Positions 44,270-53,160 of a stretch of DNA of 64,000 nucleotides are shown piece after piece (the first letter of the stretch is position 1; every line of letters starts with the position of its first letter). The DNA is from Leptospira harrisiae (GTDB lineage Bacteria > Spirochaetota > Leptospiria > Leptospirales > Leptospiraceae), in NCBI RefSeq assembly GCF_002811945.1, contig NZ_NPDX01000008.1, positions 1 to 64,000 on the forward strand. The letters run 5' to 3'. A program made the translations under genes and the position numbers. The notes beneath the pieces are model-generated. The model worked only from the letters and a program-made list of their open reading frames with translations, was not told the origin of the DNA and ran no database searches.

Positions 44270-44403
44270 AAACCTATCTCCTTACTTTGCCAAAAATATT
44301 ATTGGATTAGGGATTTTTGCAATACGTTTTCTTTTTATACTCGATTTTGAATTCCAGGAGATTCCATACTTTCAAACAGTGTCATTAGAACCGTTCCATT
44401 CCC

Positions 44404-46275
44404 ATGATCCTTTCCCGCAGAATTAATTTATTTCTAACGATTTTCATTTTTATTTCCTGCGGAAATAAATTCCCGGAACGTCCTCCCATCCAATTTTCCT
44501 TCGAATCCAAAGCAACCGAACAGATTCTTGCGGGTGAAGTTCTTTGGTCCAAAGTTCACGAAATGAAATACCATTTTGGGTATTGGAAACCTTTCGTTTG
44601 GGTAAAATTTGATTTAGTCAATCCAGAAGAAAGAATGAATGACTATGTCCTTGAATTAGAATCTCCTTGGGTGGATTCGGTTACGTTGGTTTGGAAAGAA
44701 AATGGAGTTGTGGTAACAAAACAATTTGATGGTTCTGCAACATTTGCTTCAAGAGAATTACAACACAGAAATCCAACGTATCAAGTGAGACTTGGTCCTT
44801 TGGAAACGAGAACAATTTATGCAAATATAAAAAACTCGGGGATACTCAATGCACCGTTTCGTATATGGAAGATAAATTCTTTTTTTGATCGGATCGAAAG
44901 GGATTATGTGGCCAACGGAGTATATTTTGGGATTATTTTTGCACTACTATTATATAATCTATTAATCTATGTTAGCGTAAGGGAAAGGGCATACATTTAT
45001 TATTGTTTGTACCTGGCAACATTAGGGGTTAATTATTCTTTGCTCGGCGGATTTTTTAAACAACTTTTGGTTCCTGAATTGGCTATGTCTATCAAGCCGT
45101 ATCTATATATTTCCGTGAATGCTTCATTAACTTTTGTCGGTTTGTTTTCTCTCTCTTTTTTGAATCTAAAAAAAATCAACCCTTGGTTGGATCGGCTCAT
45201 TCGATTGAGTGTAGTAGCTTTTGCTTGTATGTCGCTATTTTCTATTTTTCTTCCACACAATTGGATGGAAGTTTCATTTATTTATACTTTTCCTTATATG
45301 TTTTTGGTCCTTATGTCCGCTGGGGCTTATTCCTACTTAAAAGGAGTTAAGTCTTCTTCATTTTTTCTTTTGGCTTGGTTTACTTTGTTTATTGGTGTGA
45401 TTGTTGATTCTTTAACAAAAGCTTCGCTCATACCCTTTTCTACATTTGGTCGTTACGGAGTACAAATTGGAACTGCATTCGAAGTCATTCTGTTTTCGCT
45501 GGCATTAGGTCGGCGATTGCGGTTTTTGTTAGAAGAAAACCTGATTGCAAAGAATGAGTTAACAACGATTAAAAAAGATTTAGAAACAGCGCGAAAAATC
45601 CAGATGCGTATTTTGCCTGATAAATTGCCAGAGAGCGAAAAGTTGTCGATGGTAGTTTCTTATTTTCCTTTGTACGATGTGGGTGGTGATTTTTATGATT
45701 TTTTTGAATTCAATGATGGGTTTGGATTAGTTATTGCTGATGTAACTGGTCATGGCGTGAGTGCGGCTTTAGATTCCTCTACTGTAAAGATTGCGTTTCG
45801 AAATGCGAAAGAATATAATAAATCTCCAAAAGATTTGATAGGTGCGATGAATCGTTTTTTGTGTACAAGCCTTCATGCACGTTTTGTCAGTGCTGCTTAT
45901 CTTTATATTGACTACAAGAAAATGAAAATAAATTTCAGTTCCGCGGGGAACCCGCCTTTTGTGATCATCCGGGATAGAGAAATAGAATCTTTCGAATGCC
46001 CGGGCCTTTTGCTTGGTGTTCGCAGCGATTTTATTTATGAAGAACGAGAAATTGATCTGAAAGAAGGAGATCGCATTTTGGTTTTTACGGACGGATTGTA
46101 CGAAAATTTAAAACCAGATGAAGAACCTGAAACTATTTTGTTTCCAGAAATATTGCCGATTGTTGGTGAAACACAAGAATTGTTTCACCAGATTCTATTG
46201 AATCAGCTCTCGCGGATGAGACGGATTTCCCGAGATGACATCACACTAATTTCTCTCGATATTAACCGCAGTTAA
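44404..46275 (+). CDS. 7TMR-DISM receptor with SpoIIE/PP2C phosphatase output
   Basis: The 623-residue protein has a lipobox-like signal (IFIFISCGNK), a periplasmic ligand-binding 7TMR-DISMED2-like domain (about residues 30-165), seven transmembrane helices (about residues 170-375), a coiled linker with ARKIQMRILPDKLPESEKLS, and a SpoIIE/PP2C phosphatase domain from about residue 420. Metal-binding residues are in VGGDFYDFFEFNDG and VIADVTGHGVSAALDSST. Such receptors link an extracellular signal to dephosphorylation of an anti-sigma-factor antagonist. No anti-sigma pair is nearby. The next gene on the strand is a histidine kinase, possibly part of the same circuit. Confidence 0.9.
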   Translation: MILSRRINLFLTIFIFISCGNKFPERPPIQFSFESKATEQILAGEVLWSKVHEMKYHFGYWKPFVWVKFDLVNPEERMNDYVLELESPWVDSVTLVWKENGVVVTKQFDGSATFASRELQHRNPTYQVRLGPLETRTIYANIKNSGILNAPFRIWKINSFFDRIERDYVANGVYFGIIFALLLYNLLIYVSVRERAYIYYCLYLATLGVNYSLLGGFFKQLLVPELAMSIKPYLYISVNASLTFVGLFSLSFLNLKKINPWLDRLIRLSVVAFACMSLFSIFLPHNWMEVSFIYTFPYMFLVLMSAGAYSYLKGVKSSSFFLLAWFTLFIGVIVDSLTKASLIPFSTFGRYGVQIGTAFEVILFSLALGRRLRFLLEENLIAKNELTTIKKDLETARKIQMRILPDKLPESEKLSMVVSYFPLYDVGGDFYDFFEFNDGFGLVIADVTGHGVSAALDSSTVKIAFRNAKEYNKSPKDLIGAMNRFLCTSLHARFVSAAYLYIDYKKMKINFSSAGNPPFVIIRDREIESFECPGLLLGVRSDFIYEEREIDLKEGDRILVFTDGLYENLKPDEEPETILFPEILPIVGETQELFHQILLNQLSRMRRISRDDITLISLDINRS

Positions 46276-46358
46276 AAAATTTCAGAATTAATAAGGTTTC
46301 TTTTATTTAAATAATTCTTGCATAAATTGTGTTTTGGAATGCAATTACCTGCTAACAA

Positions 46359-47891
46359 ATGTCCGCTATAGTTTTAAATTTCAGTACATTGAAGAATAAT
46401 CGTTTTTATATTTTGGTATTATTTTTTTGTATTTTACCACTTGTACTAGTTGGTACATTCCCTGAGTACTTTTATCGAGAGTTTGAGATTGGTTATTTTT
46501 TGGTATTTCATAATGTTACGGAAATTTTTAGTGTAATCGTTTCCTTTTCTATTTTTGGTTTAGGTTACTATTCGTTTTCACAAAGCCGGAATTCGCATAC
46601 TTTGTTTCTTGGGGTAGGTTTCCTTGCCGTTGGTCTCATCGATTTTATGCATACTTTGGGTTATAAGGGAATGCCGGATTTTGTAACTCCAAACTCAGGT
46701 AATAAATCGTCTCAGTTTTGGATTTTTTCGAGATTCATAACCTCTCTTGTTTTGTTTTCTGCAATTTACATTCAGCCAAACACAAAATATAAATTTGTAA
46801 AAGAAAGGTTTTTACTTCTGTTTACCTTTCTGGTTGTCGGAGTTATTTTTCTATTGGTAATCTTTTTGAATGAATGGATACCGGACACTTATGTACAAGG
46901 AAAGGGATTAACCCCATTTAAGAAAAATGCAGAGTTTGTGATCATCGCAATATTATTTTTTGCACTTCTTTTGTATCGTAAGGCAAGTTTTTATACTTCC
47001 AGAAGGCAGATTCAATATTATTTGTCAGCTTTTGTTGTTTGTATTTTCAGCGAAATGGTTTTTGCAGTCTATACTAGCGTGTACGACGTTTATAACGTTA
47101 TCGGACATCTTTATAAAATTGGTGCTTTTTACCTGATCTACAAAGCTGTATTTATTGCTGCTATTAATGATCCATATGAGCAGTTGATTCAATCCAATCG
47201 CCTTCTTTCAGATGAAATAGAAGAAAATAAAGTTTATGCGGAAATGATTAAAAAGTCTTTGCGTGAAAAAGAGAATTTGATCGCAGAAATTTTTCACAGA
47301 ACAAAAAATTCAATCCAATTAGTTCGTTCGATTTTAATGATCCAAGCTTCTGATTTTCCTGACGATAAAAACATCCAAGCCATTGTTGAAAATACTTCGG
47401 TTAAAATACAGACAATGTCCTTGGTTCATGACCATTTATATGCGAACAAGGATTTAAGTGAGATTAAAGTTTCTGCTTATTTGGAATCTTTGGCTGATAT
47501 GGTCAGACAAGCGTATCCACCTATTGGTAAAAAAATTAATATCAATTTTCAAATCGGGGAAGGTTCCTTACTTTTAGATACCGCAGTTCCGCTTGGTCTT
47601 ATTTTTACTGAAATACTTTCTAATAGTTTTAAGTATGCTTTTAGGAATGTAACTGTTGGTGAAATCCTGATATCTTTTACTTTCAGAGAAAGTATTTGTT
47701 ACTTTGATTATAAAGACAATGGTGTTGGTCTGCCAGAGGAGTTCGATTTATCAAATCAAAAAAAATTGGGATTAAGTTTGGCAAAGATCATTGCTGAAAA
47801 ACAAATGGGAGGAACCTTGAGTATTGATGGTACCCAAGGGTTTCAGTTAAAACTCAGTTTCCCAAGTGATTTATATAAGAGAAGGGTTTAA
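46359..47891 (+). CDS. MASE3-type membrane sensor histidine kinase (HisKA_2)
   Basis: The 510-residue protein has eight hydrophobic segments at residues about 18-275, with features of the MASE3 sensor (VGLIDFMHTLGYKGMPDF, SSQFWIFSRFITSL). A helical linker and a HisKA_2-type dimerisation box AEIFHRTKNSIQLVRSILM follow, with phosphoacceptor His in FHRTKN. The HATPase has N-box ILSNSFKYAF and G1 YKDNGVGLP. No receiver domain is fused or adjacent. The start is ATG 46359 and the 3' end overlaps the convergent hemS gene by 21 bases. Confidence 0.88.
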   Translation: MSAIVLNFSTLKNNRFYILVLFFCILPLVLVGTFPEYFYREFEIGYFLVFHNVTEIFSVIVSFSIFGLGYYSFSQSRNSHTLFLGVGFLAVGLIDFMHTLGYKGMPDFVTPNSGNKSSQFWIFSRFITSLVLFSAIYIQPNTKYKFVKERFLLLFTFLVVGVIFLLVIFLNEWIPDTYVQGKGLTPFKKNAEFVIIAILFFALLLYRKASFYTSRRQIQYYLSAFVVCIFSEMVFAVYTSVYDVYNVIGHLYKIGAFYLIYKAVFIAAINDPYEQLIQSNRLLSDEIEENKVYAEMIKKSLREKENLIAEIFHRTKNSIQLVRSILMIQASDFPDDKNIQAIVENTSVKIQTMSLVHDHLYANKDLSEIKVSAYLESLADMVRQAYPPIGKKININFQIGEGSLLLDTAVPLGLIFTEILSNSFKYAFRNVTVGEILISFTFRESICYFDYKDNGVGLPEEFDLSNQKKLGLSLAKIIAEKQMGGTLSIDGTQGFQLKLSFPSDLYKRRV

Positions 47892-48926
47892 CTCCTCAGT
47901 AATTTTGTTAATGTAGCTTCTTGTTAACTGAAACCAGGTTTCTGATTGTGCGATTCCTGGTTTTCTTTTTCCGAACATTTGTAAAATTAAGTTTCCTTCG
48001 TTATCAAACAGTTCCACAGAAGTGACAAGACCATCTTTTGTAGGTTTATCAACAATCCAAACTGATTCCACCTGATCTGTTCTTAAATGTAAGTTGAATT
48101 CTGGATCAAGGACATTGAACCATGGACCCATAGGTTCAAATTTTTGAATTTTTCCTGTATGGATTTGGATCATTCCGGGATTTCCGACGAAGATCATTAT
48201 TTCCTGATCCAATTTGTTTGTTTTTTCCATAAGGTTTAGAAAATCGTTTGTTGAGATGGGAAAGGAAAACTTGCCGCTTGCAGCTTTTAATGAAAATTCT
48301 CGTGAGTAACTAAACTTTCTAATCAAAGAAAAAAAATCGTGAGTGTCTTCTAATTGACTCCATGCATTGAGAAACGCGGGAATTTCTTTTGGATCGTTTG
48401 TTTCCGTTTTGATTATTGTTTCAGCGGAAGGTTTAGCGAAGGTTTGGGTTTCATCGATGAACTGGGCTTTGGTAAGTTCCCAACCATTTAATTCGGACTT
48501 TTCTGTCTGATAAATTTTATGTACTGCTTCCCCTCTGGAATCAAAAAATTGAAAACTACACATCATATGGTTTTCTCTTGGTTCTTCCACGTAAAATCCA
48601 TACTTCCAGTCTTTTAAAAAGATTCGTAAATCGATATCTTCTCCTACTACGAGAGCAGTTTGGCCATTGACAGATACGTTTTTGTAAATACCTTTTCTTT
48701 CGTGCACACACGACTCGTTTCTTGTGAGTGCCATGACATAACCAAGATTAGTGGAGTTAAGTAAAAAACTAGACCAATCCGGCTTCAGCAATTTGACTGA
48801 TGGACCAAGTTTTGTCGCAAGAAGTTCCGCTTCGCTAACTTTCAGATGTTTGGCGGCTTCTCGAATTCTGAGTTTGGGCATTTCTTTAACAAGATTTTCC
48901 CATTGTAGTTTTAAATTTTCATTCAT
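47871..48926 (-). CDS. hmuS: Haem-utilisation protein HemS/HmuS family
   Basis: The 351-residue cytoplasmic protein of the HemS/ChuS family handles or degrades imported haem. Recognisable features are the opening LRIREAAKHLKVSEAELLAT, the first repeat (TRNESCVHERKGIYKNVSVN), and a second structural repeat beginning near EIPAFLNAWSQLEDTHDFF, with FVGNPGMIQIHTGKIQKFEP and the last FNLHLRTDQVESVWIVDKPT. It is the last gene of the hmuTUV-hemS operon, overlapping hmuV by four bases. Its 3' end overlaps the kinase gene on the opposite strand. Confidence 0.9.
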   Translation of the reverse strand: MNENLKLQWENLVKEMPKLRIREAAKHLKVSEAELLATKLGPSVKLLKPDWSSFLLNSTNLGYVMALTRNESCVHERKGIYKNVSVNGQTALVVGEDIDLRIFLKDWKYGFYVEEPRENHMMCSFQFFDSRGEAVHKIYQTEKSELNGWELTKAQFIDETQTFAKPSAETIIKTETNDPKEIPAFLNAWSQLEDTHDFFSLIRKFSYSREFSLKAASGKFSFPISTNDFLNLMEKTNKLDQEIMIFVGNPGMIQIHTGKIQKFEPMGPWFNVLDPEFNLHLRTDQVESVWIVDKPTKDGLVTSVELFDNEGNLILQMFGKRKPGIAQSETWFQLTRSYINKITEELNPSLI

Positions 48927-49702
48927 ATAGTTTCTCCTATGATTTCTGGTAATATAAAATTTCCTTCTGGCGCATTTAAAATTTTGACTTTTATTCCGAA
49001 TGCAGTTTCTAGATTTGCAACTGTCAATACTTCCTTTGGTTTTCCCGATTTGATGATTTTCCCTTTGTGGAGTATGGTGATCGTATCTGCGTAAAGTGCT
49101 GCTAAGTTTAAGTCATGTAAAATCATGAAGATCGCATAACCTTGATTTGCCATATGCCGAAATACGTTTAAGGTTTTGTATTGGTTTGGGATGTCCAAAG
49201 CAGATACTGGTTCATCGAGAAAAATATAACGAGGCGGAGTTTCCCAAGTTTGTGCTAAGATTCTGCCGAAGTTGATTTTTTGTCTTTCGCCACCCGATAG
49301 AGTAGAGTATATCTGATCTTTTTGTTCTAAAGAGTTTGTGATTTTTAAACAACTTTGGACAATTTCGGTATCTCTTTTTGTGTCTTTTTTATGTGGGTGT
49401 CTCCCGAGCCGTATCACTTCCTCTGAGCTTATAGGAAAAGTAATTACAGTTTCTTGGCTTAAGACTGCTCTTTTTTTTGCTAGTTCGTTATTTGGATAAT
49501 CTTTTAGGTCAATACCATCCAAATATACATTTCCCTGTTTCGGGGATAAGTCGCCGCATAACATATGGAAGAGAGTGGATTTTCCGGCACCATTCCTTCC
49601 GATCAAAACATGAAGTTCTCCTGGTAGAATTTCTAATTCTATTTTTGAAAGAATCTGCTTAGAGCCGATAAAATAATCTACGTCAATTGATTGAATTGTC
49701 AT
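48923..49702 (-). CDS. hmuV: Haem ABC transporter ATPase HmuV
   Basis: The 259-residue ATP-binding subunit has Walker A LIGRNGAGKST, the Q-loop, signature LSGGERQKINFGRILAQTW, Walker B YIFLDEPVSALD and H-loop MILHDLNLAALYAD. These belong to the FecE/HmuV group. It energises the haem permease encoded directly upstream. It overlaps both neighbours by four bases (ATGA), so the three cytoplasmic steps are translationally coupled. Confidence 0.92.
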   Translation of the reverse strand: MTIQSIDVDYFIGSKQILSKIELEILPGELHVLIGRNGAGKSTLFHMLCGDLSPKQGNVYLDGIDLKDYPNNELAKKRAVLSQETVITFPISSEEVIRLGRHPHKKDTKRDTEIVQSCLKITNSLEQKDQIYSTLSGGERQKINFGRILAQTWETPPRYIFLDEPVSALDIPNQYKTLNVFRHMANQGYAIFMILHDLNLAALYADTITILHKGKIIKSGKPKEVLTVANLETAFGIKVKILNAPEGNFILPEIIGETI

Positions 49703-50685
49703 ATATGAGGCATCCTTTTTCGAATCAAACTCAGGAAAAATGGGGAACCAAGTAGAGCCGTTGCAATTCCCACTGGTACTTCGGCAGGTGCAATGATGAC
49801 TCTACAGATTCCATCAGCAAAACATAACAATCCTCCACCTAATACATAAGATGTGAATAAAAGATATTTGTAGTTTTGTCCTATAGCTAAACGAACTATG
49901 TGAGGAACAGCCAACCCAACAAATCCGATATTACCTACTAAGGAAATACAGACTCCTGTACTGATGCCAATGAAAAGGATGATTAGAGTTTTTAAAAACT
50001 CTGTGGCGATCCCTAGATGAGTTGCTTCGCGTTCTCCAAGTATAAATACGTTTAGTTGTTTTGCAATCAGCGGACTTATAAAGATTGGAAATATTAAAAA
50101 GGGAGAAAATGATTTTAAGTTGGACCAAGAAGCTCCACCTAAACTTCCCATATTCCAAAGAGAAAGATTTCTAAGTTGTGCTTCGTTCGCTATGTAACTT
50201 AAAATTCCAATTGCTGAATAACAAATTGCATTAACTGCAATTCCTGATAATACTAGGGAAAAAACATCTGTTCTGCCTTTTGATTTTGCAAAGAAAAAAA
50301 TTAGAAACGATGAAAGGATACCTCCTAAAAAAGAAAATAGAACTACACTCCATACCGAATGTAAAAATGGGAAGGATGACCCAATTACTATTGCAATTGC
50401 TGCAAACAAAGAACATCCTGCGGTAATTCCGATTAGACCGGGGTCTACAATTGGATTACGAAAAAGTCCTTGTGCTAAAGAACCAGACCATGCTAATGAT
50501 CCTCCGACCATAAGGCCAAGAAGAATCCTAGGAATTCTTAACTCAAAGAATACTCGTGATTCCAAACTATCTTTCTTGAAGAGATCTTCCCAACTGATCT
50601 CCATAGCTCCGAACAAGGAAGAGGATACAGCAGATAGAATCGTAAAAAGAATACAACCTACGATGAAGAAAACTTTTTTCTTCAT
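49699..50685 (-). CDS. hmuU: Haem ABC transporter permease HmuU (FecCD family)
   Basis: This FecCD-type permease of about 328 residues has some ten transmembrane helices and family motifs LRIPRILLGLMVGGSLAWSG, QGLFRNPIVDPGLIG and VGNIGFVGLAVPHIVR near the end. I use ATG 50685, which overlaps the hmuT stop as ATGA and gives the same coupling as at the other junctions. ATG 50700 would add five residues. It carries haem (or another ring metal complex) across the inner membrane with HmuT and HmuV. Confidence 0.92.
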   Translation of the reverse strand: MKKKVFFIVGCILFTILSAVSSSLFGAMEISWEDLFKKDSLESRVFFELRIPRILLGLMVGGSLAWSGSLAQGLFRNPIVDPGLIGITAGCSLFAAIAIVIGSSFPFLHSVWSVVLFSFLGGILSSFLIFFFAKSKGRTDVFSLVLSGIAVNAICYSAIGILSYIANEAQLRNLSLWNMGSLGGASWSNLKSFSPFLIFPIFISPLIAKQLNVFILGEREATHLGIATEFLKTLIILFIGISTGVCISLVGNIGFVGLAVPHIVRLAIGQNYKYLLFTSYVLGGGLLCFADGICRVIIAPAEVPVGIATALLGSPFFLSLIRKRMPHI

Positions 50686-51530
50686 TCCATGAGTTTCCAT
50701 TTGTCGTTAAGTGTTTTTAATGCATAAGGTAATCTTGGTCCAAAACCTAAAAGGAGGAGGTCATCTAAAATGATAAGATTTTTTTCTTTTCCTGCTTTTG
50801 TGAGTTCCATTCCGTTAATTTCCCAGATTACTTTTTCACCGCCGAAACCTAAGGCAGATTTTTCTGGCATTAGAATGATATCGGGATTTGCTTTCACGAG
50901 CGCTTCACTTGTAAGTGGTTTGTATTCCGAAAATTCATTGATGGCGTTTTTTGCTCCTGAGAGATTGATCATCGCATGAGCTGCAGTATTTGTTCCTGAA
51001 ATAAAAACAGAACTTGGGTTTCTAGAGTAAATAAATAGAACTCTAATATTAGTTTTTTTAATATTTAGTTTCTGGATTTGATTTTTAATAGAATTTGCTA
51101 AAATCTTTGCTTCTTTGTTTTTGTTAAAAATTTTCCCGATTTCTAACACACGATCGGCGGGTGTATCAAGATTAAATTCATCCGAAAAAAGTTGGATAGG
51201 GACACCAGCATCTTTTAAATTTTGAATCGTAGCCGGAGGTCCCGCTGATTCCAAACCTATGATTTGTGAAGGTTTCAAATTTAAGATTCCTTCTGTCGTT
51301 AGCGTCCTTTGGTAACCAACATTGGGAAGGTATGTAGCTTGTTTGGGATAATATGAAGTCGAATCTACAGCAACCAATTGGTCTTCTAATTTGAGGGCGT
51401 AGATAATTTCAGTCACTGTCCCATTGACAGAGATTATGCGATGGTTTGGTTTTGCAATGAGAGAGTAGGTGACTACCAAAAGAGATAGAACCAGGGATCC
51501 TTTTGTTGCTGTTGGTTTTATGAGTTTCAT
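50682..51530 (-). CDS. hmuT: Periplasmic haem-binding protein HmuT
   Basis: This periplasmic substrate-binding protein of about 282 residues has the class III (TroA/BtuF-like) fold: HRIISVNGTVTEIIYALKLE, then VAVDSTSYYPKQATYLPNVG, the middle linker LKPSQIIGLESAGPPATIQN, and a C-terminal lobe with IILMPEKSALGFGG. The ATG at 51530 gives a normal signal peptide (SLVLSLLVVTYSLIA); a TTG at 51566 adds 12 residues. It is the first gene of the minus-strand haem operon, downstream of an iron-box-like sequence. Confidence 0.9.
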   Translation of the reverse strand: MKLIKPTATKGSLVLSLLVVTYSLIAKPNHRIISVNGTVTEIIYALKLEDQLVAVDSTSYYPKQATYLPNVGYQRTLTTEGILNLKPSQIIGLESAGPPATIQNLKDAGVPIQLFSDEFNLDTPADRVLEIGKIFNKNKEAKILANSIKNQIQKLNIKKTNIRVLFIYSRNPSSVFISGTNTAAHAMINLSGAKNAINEFSEYKPLTSEALVKANPDIILMPEKSALGFGGEKVIWEINGMELTKAGKEKNLIILDDLLLLGFGPRLPYALKTLNDKWKLME

Positions 51531-51573
51531 GTGCACAAGGATTAGGGTGGGAAATCCTTTTGTCAAGAATAAA

Positions 51574-51641
51574 TGAGAATGAGACTCAATATAGTTATTG
51601 ACGTGAAATGGGGTCCGTAGGAATTGAGAATTAGAATCAAT
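51574..51641. promoter_or_regulatory. Two iron-box-like repeats between divergent haem operons
   Basis: TGAGAATGAGACTCAAT at 51574-51590 and TGAGAATTAGAATCAAT at 51625-51641 are near-identical direct repeats, each a degenerate 7-1-7 inverted repeat like a Fur box (TGATAATNATTATCA). They are 51 bases apart, about five helical turns, and flank the gap between hmuT and the plus-strand lipoprotein gene. A TAGAAT possible -10 lies inside the right copy. Confidence 0.6.
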
Positions 51642-51659
51642 TAGATTAGGAGAGCCCCT

Positions 51660-52382
51660 ATGAACAAGCTCAACAAATTCGTAACTCTGGCCTTAGCCTT
51701 TTGTATGGCTTTGGTCTTCCTTTCCTGCGAGCAGGAAGACGGTAATGATAACAGCACTACCTTTCTCGGACTATTGACAGTTTCCCAAGTAATGGCAGAT
51801 GCAACGAAACGATGCGAAACAGTGATCGATAGTTCCTATGTTTCCGGATCTTATTCTCCTCTTTGTACTCCAAGTGCTGGCCAAGGTCGGTTCTTTCGTA
51901 TAGAAGGAATGAAGGCGTTAGGTGACAATGGATACTTCTATTTATTTCTTGGGTATTCTGCAGCACCAACAAGTGCAACTCCAGCAGCAACAGGGCAGTA
52001 TTTGTTTGTCGCTGGTAAGTCTGTATCAAGTCCCAATCCCTATGTTTGGTTTCGAAATTTGGAATATGGAAATTATCAAGGTGGACAGGCGGCTAGTGGC
52101 GCAAATCCAACTAACTTTAGCTTAGCGACAGAGCAAGAACTTTGTGTTAGTTTTTCTGGCACATCTTCTGCACCCACAACATACCTTTGGGTAACTGGAG
52201 TAGGTGGGGCCAATTGTAAGGTTACTGGAACTTTACAAAAAGAAAATGCGATCGTTAATTATGCAGCATGGCCTACTCCAGGAAATGTGATACCGACTGG
52301 ATCACAAGCATACTTTCGTTTTTCTAATCTTTCGTTGATAACGGGAACTAAAATTACCGTTTCTTCGGAAAGTGTTCTTTAA
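51660..52382 (+). CDS. Lipoprotein of the haem-uptake locus
   Basis: The 240-residue protein has a signal ending LALAFCMALVFLSCEQEDG. The mature part is beta-rich and T/S/G-rich, with a few cysteines (KRCETVID, PLCTPSAG, QELCVSFSG, ANCKVTGT). The domain resembles a beta-sandwich carbohydrate or surface protein. The gene heads a plus-strand operon with an HmuY-like lipoprotein and a TonB receptor. AGGAG eight bases before ATG 51660 supports the start, and an iron-box-like repeat precedes it. A haem- or haemoprotein-capturing role is inferred from the neighbours. Confidence 0.8.
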   Translation: MNKLNKFVTLALAFCMALVFLSCEQEDGNDNSTTFLGLLTVSQVMADATKRCETVIDSSYVSGSYSPLCTPSAGQGRFFRIEGMKALGDNGYFYLFLGYSAAPTSATPAATGQYLFVAGKSVSSPNPYVWFRNLEYGNYQGGQAASGANPTNFSLATEQELCVSFSGTSSAPTTYLWVTGVGGANCKVTGTLQKENAIVNYAAWPTPGNVIPTGSQAYFRFSNLSLITGTKITVSSESVL

Positions 52383-52443
52383 CGAAAATATTAATTTGCC
52401 GAAGAATTATTATTTTTCGGCAACTACCCAAAAGCGAGTTAAT

Positions 52444-53127
52444 ATGAATTTATTACATTCTTTGAAACTAATTAGAATTTCTGAATACTTAGTTTTCACT
52501 ATTTTTATAGTGAATTGTTCTATGAAACCAAAAGCAGACGATGGTTCTGCTGCCATTTTGTTCCTTCTTACAGGTGGAAATACAAATAATACGTCATGTA
52601 GTGTTCCGACAAACGCAGTAAGTACGACCGGATCTTATATTACGGTTGTGAATGCCTCTTCCGCATGTGCTTGGATTTACGTTAGCCTAAAATCTGATGG
52701 GGTACTTGTTGATTCATCTTCACAATGGGATGTAGCATTCAAAAGATATAATATTGCTTCTAATGGTGGAACAAGTGGTTCAGGGAATGGAGGAGTTTGT
52801 AATTCTGGATCAACAAATTTTGCAACAACCTTTAATGGCTCCGAATGTACAACTGTGGTCGACGTAAGGTTGTCTTCAGCTGGAGGTGGTCCTGTTTCTG
52901 CTTCATCCGAAAGTATCAACCCAGTGTTGGCTGCTCCACTAGATTTAAATCCTATGCCTGCGGGTTATGGCACTTGGTATACTTATGCAGATACAATTCT
53001 CACTGCTAAGACCAATGTTTATATTGTTACGGGGAGCGAAGGTTCTAAGTATGCATTACAAATGTTGGATTATTATAGTGCAGCAGGGACCTCTGGGTAT
53101 CCCAAGTTTCGTTGGAAGAAGTTGTAA
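52444..53127 (+). CDS. HmuY-like haem-binding lipoprotein
   Basis: This protein of about 227 residues has a lipoprotein signal (FTIFIVNCSMKPK). The mature part contains WDVAFKRYNIASNGGTSGSG, the hallmark of the HmuY family of surface lipoproteins that take haem from host proteins, then NPMPAGYGTWYTY and the C-terminal GTSGYPKFRWKKL. ATG 52444 is chosen because it gives a normal signal; a longer frame from 52372 overlaps the previous gene. It is followed by a TonB receptor, as in hmuY-hmuR of Bacteroidetes, so it should pass haem to that receptor. Confidence 0.85.
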   Translation: MNLLHSLKLIRISEYLVFTIFIVNCSMKPKADDGSAAILFLLTGGNTNNTSCSVPTNAVSTTGSYITVVNASSACAWIYVSLKSDGVLVDSSSQWDVAFKRYNIASNGGTSGSGNGGVCNSGSTNFATTFNGSECTTVVDVRLSSAGGGPVSASSESINPVLAAPLDLNPMPAGYGTWYTYADTILTAKTNVYIVTGSEGSKYALQMLDYYSAAGTSGYPKFRWKKL

Positions 53128-53160
53128 GATTATATTTTGGGCCAGTATTCGGAAATAGTA

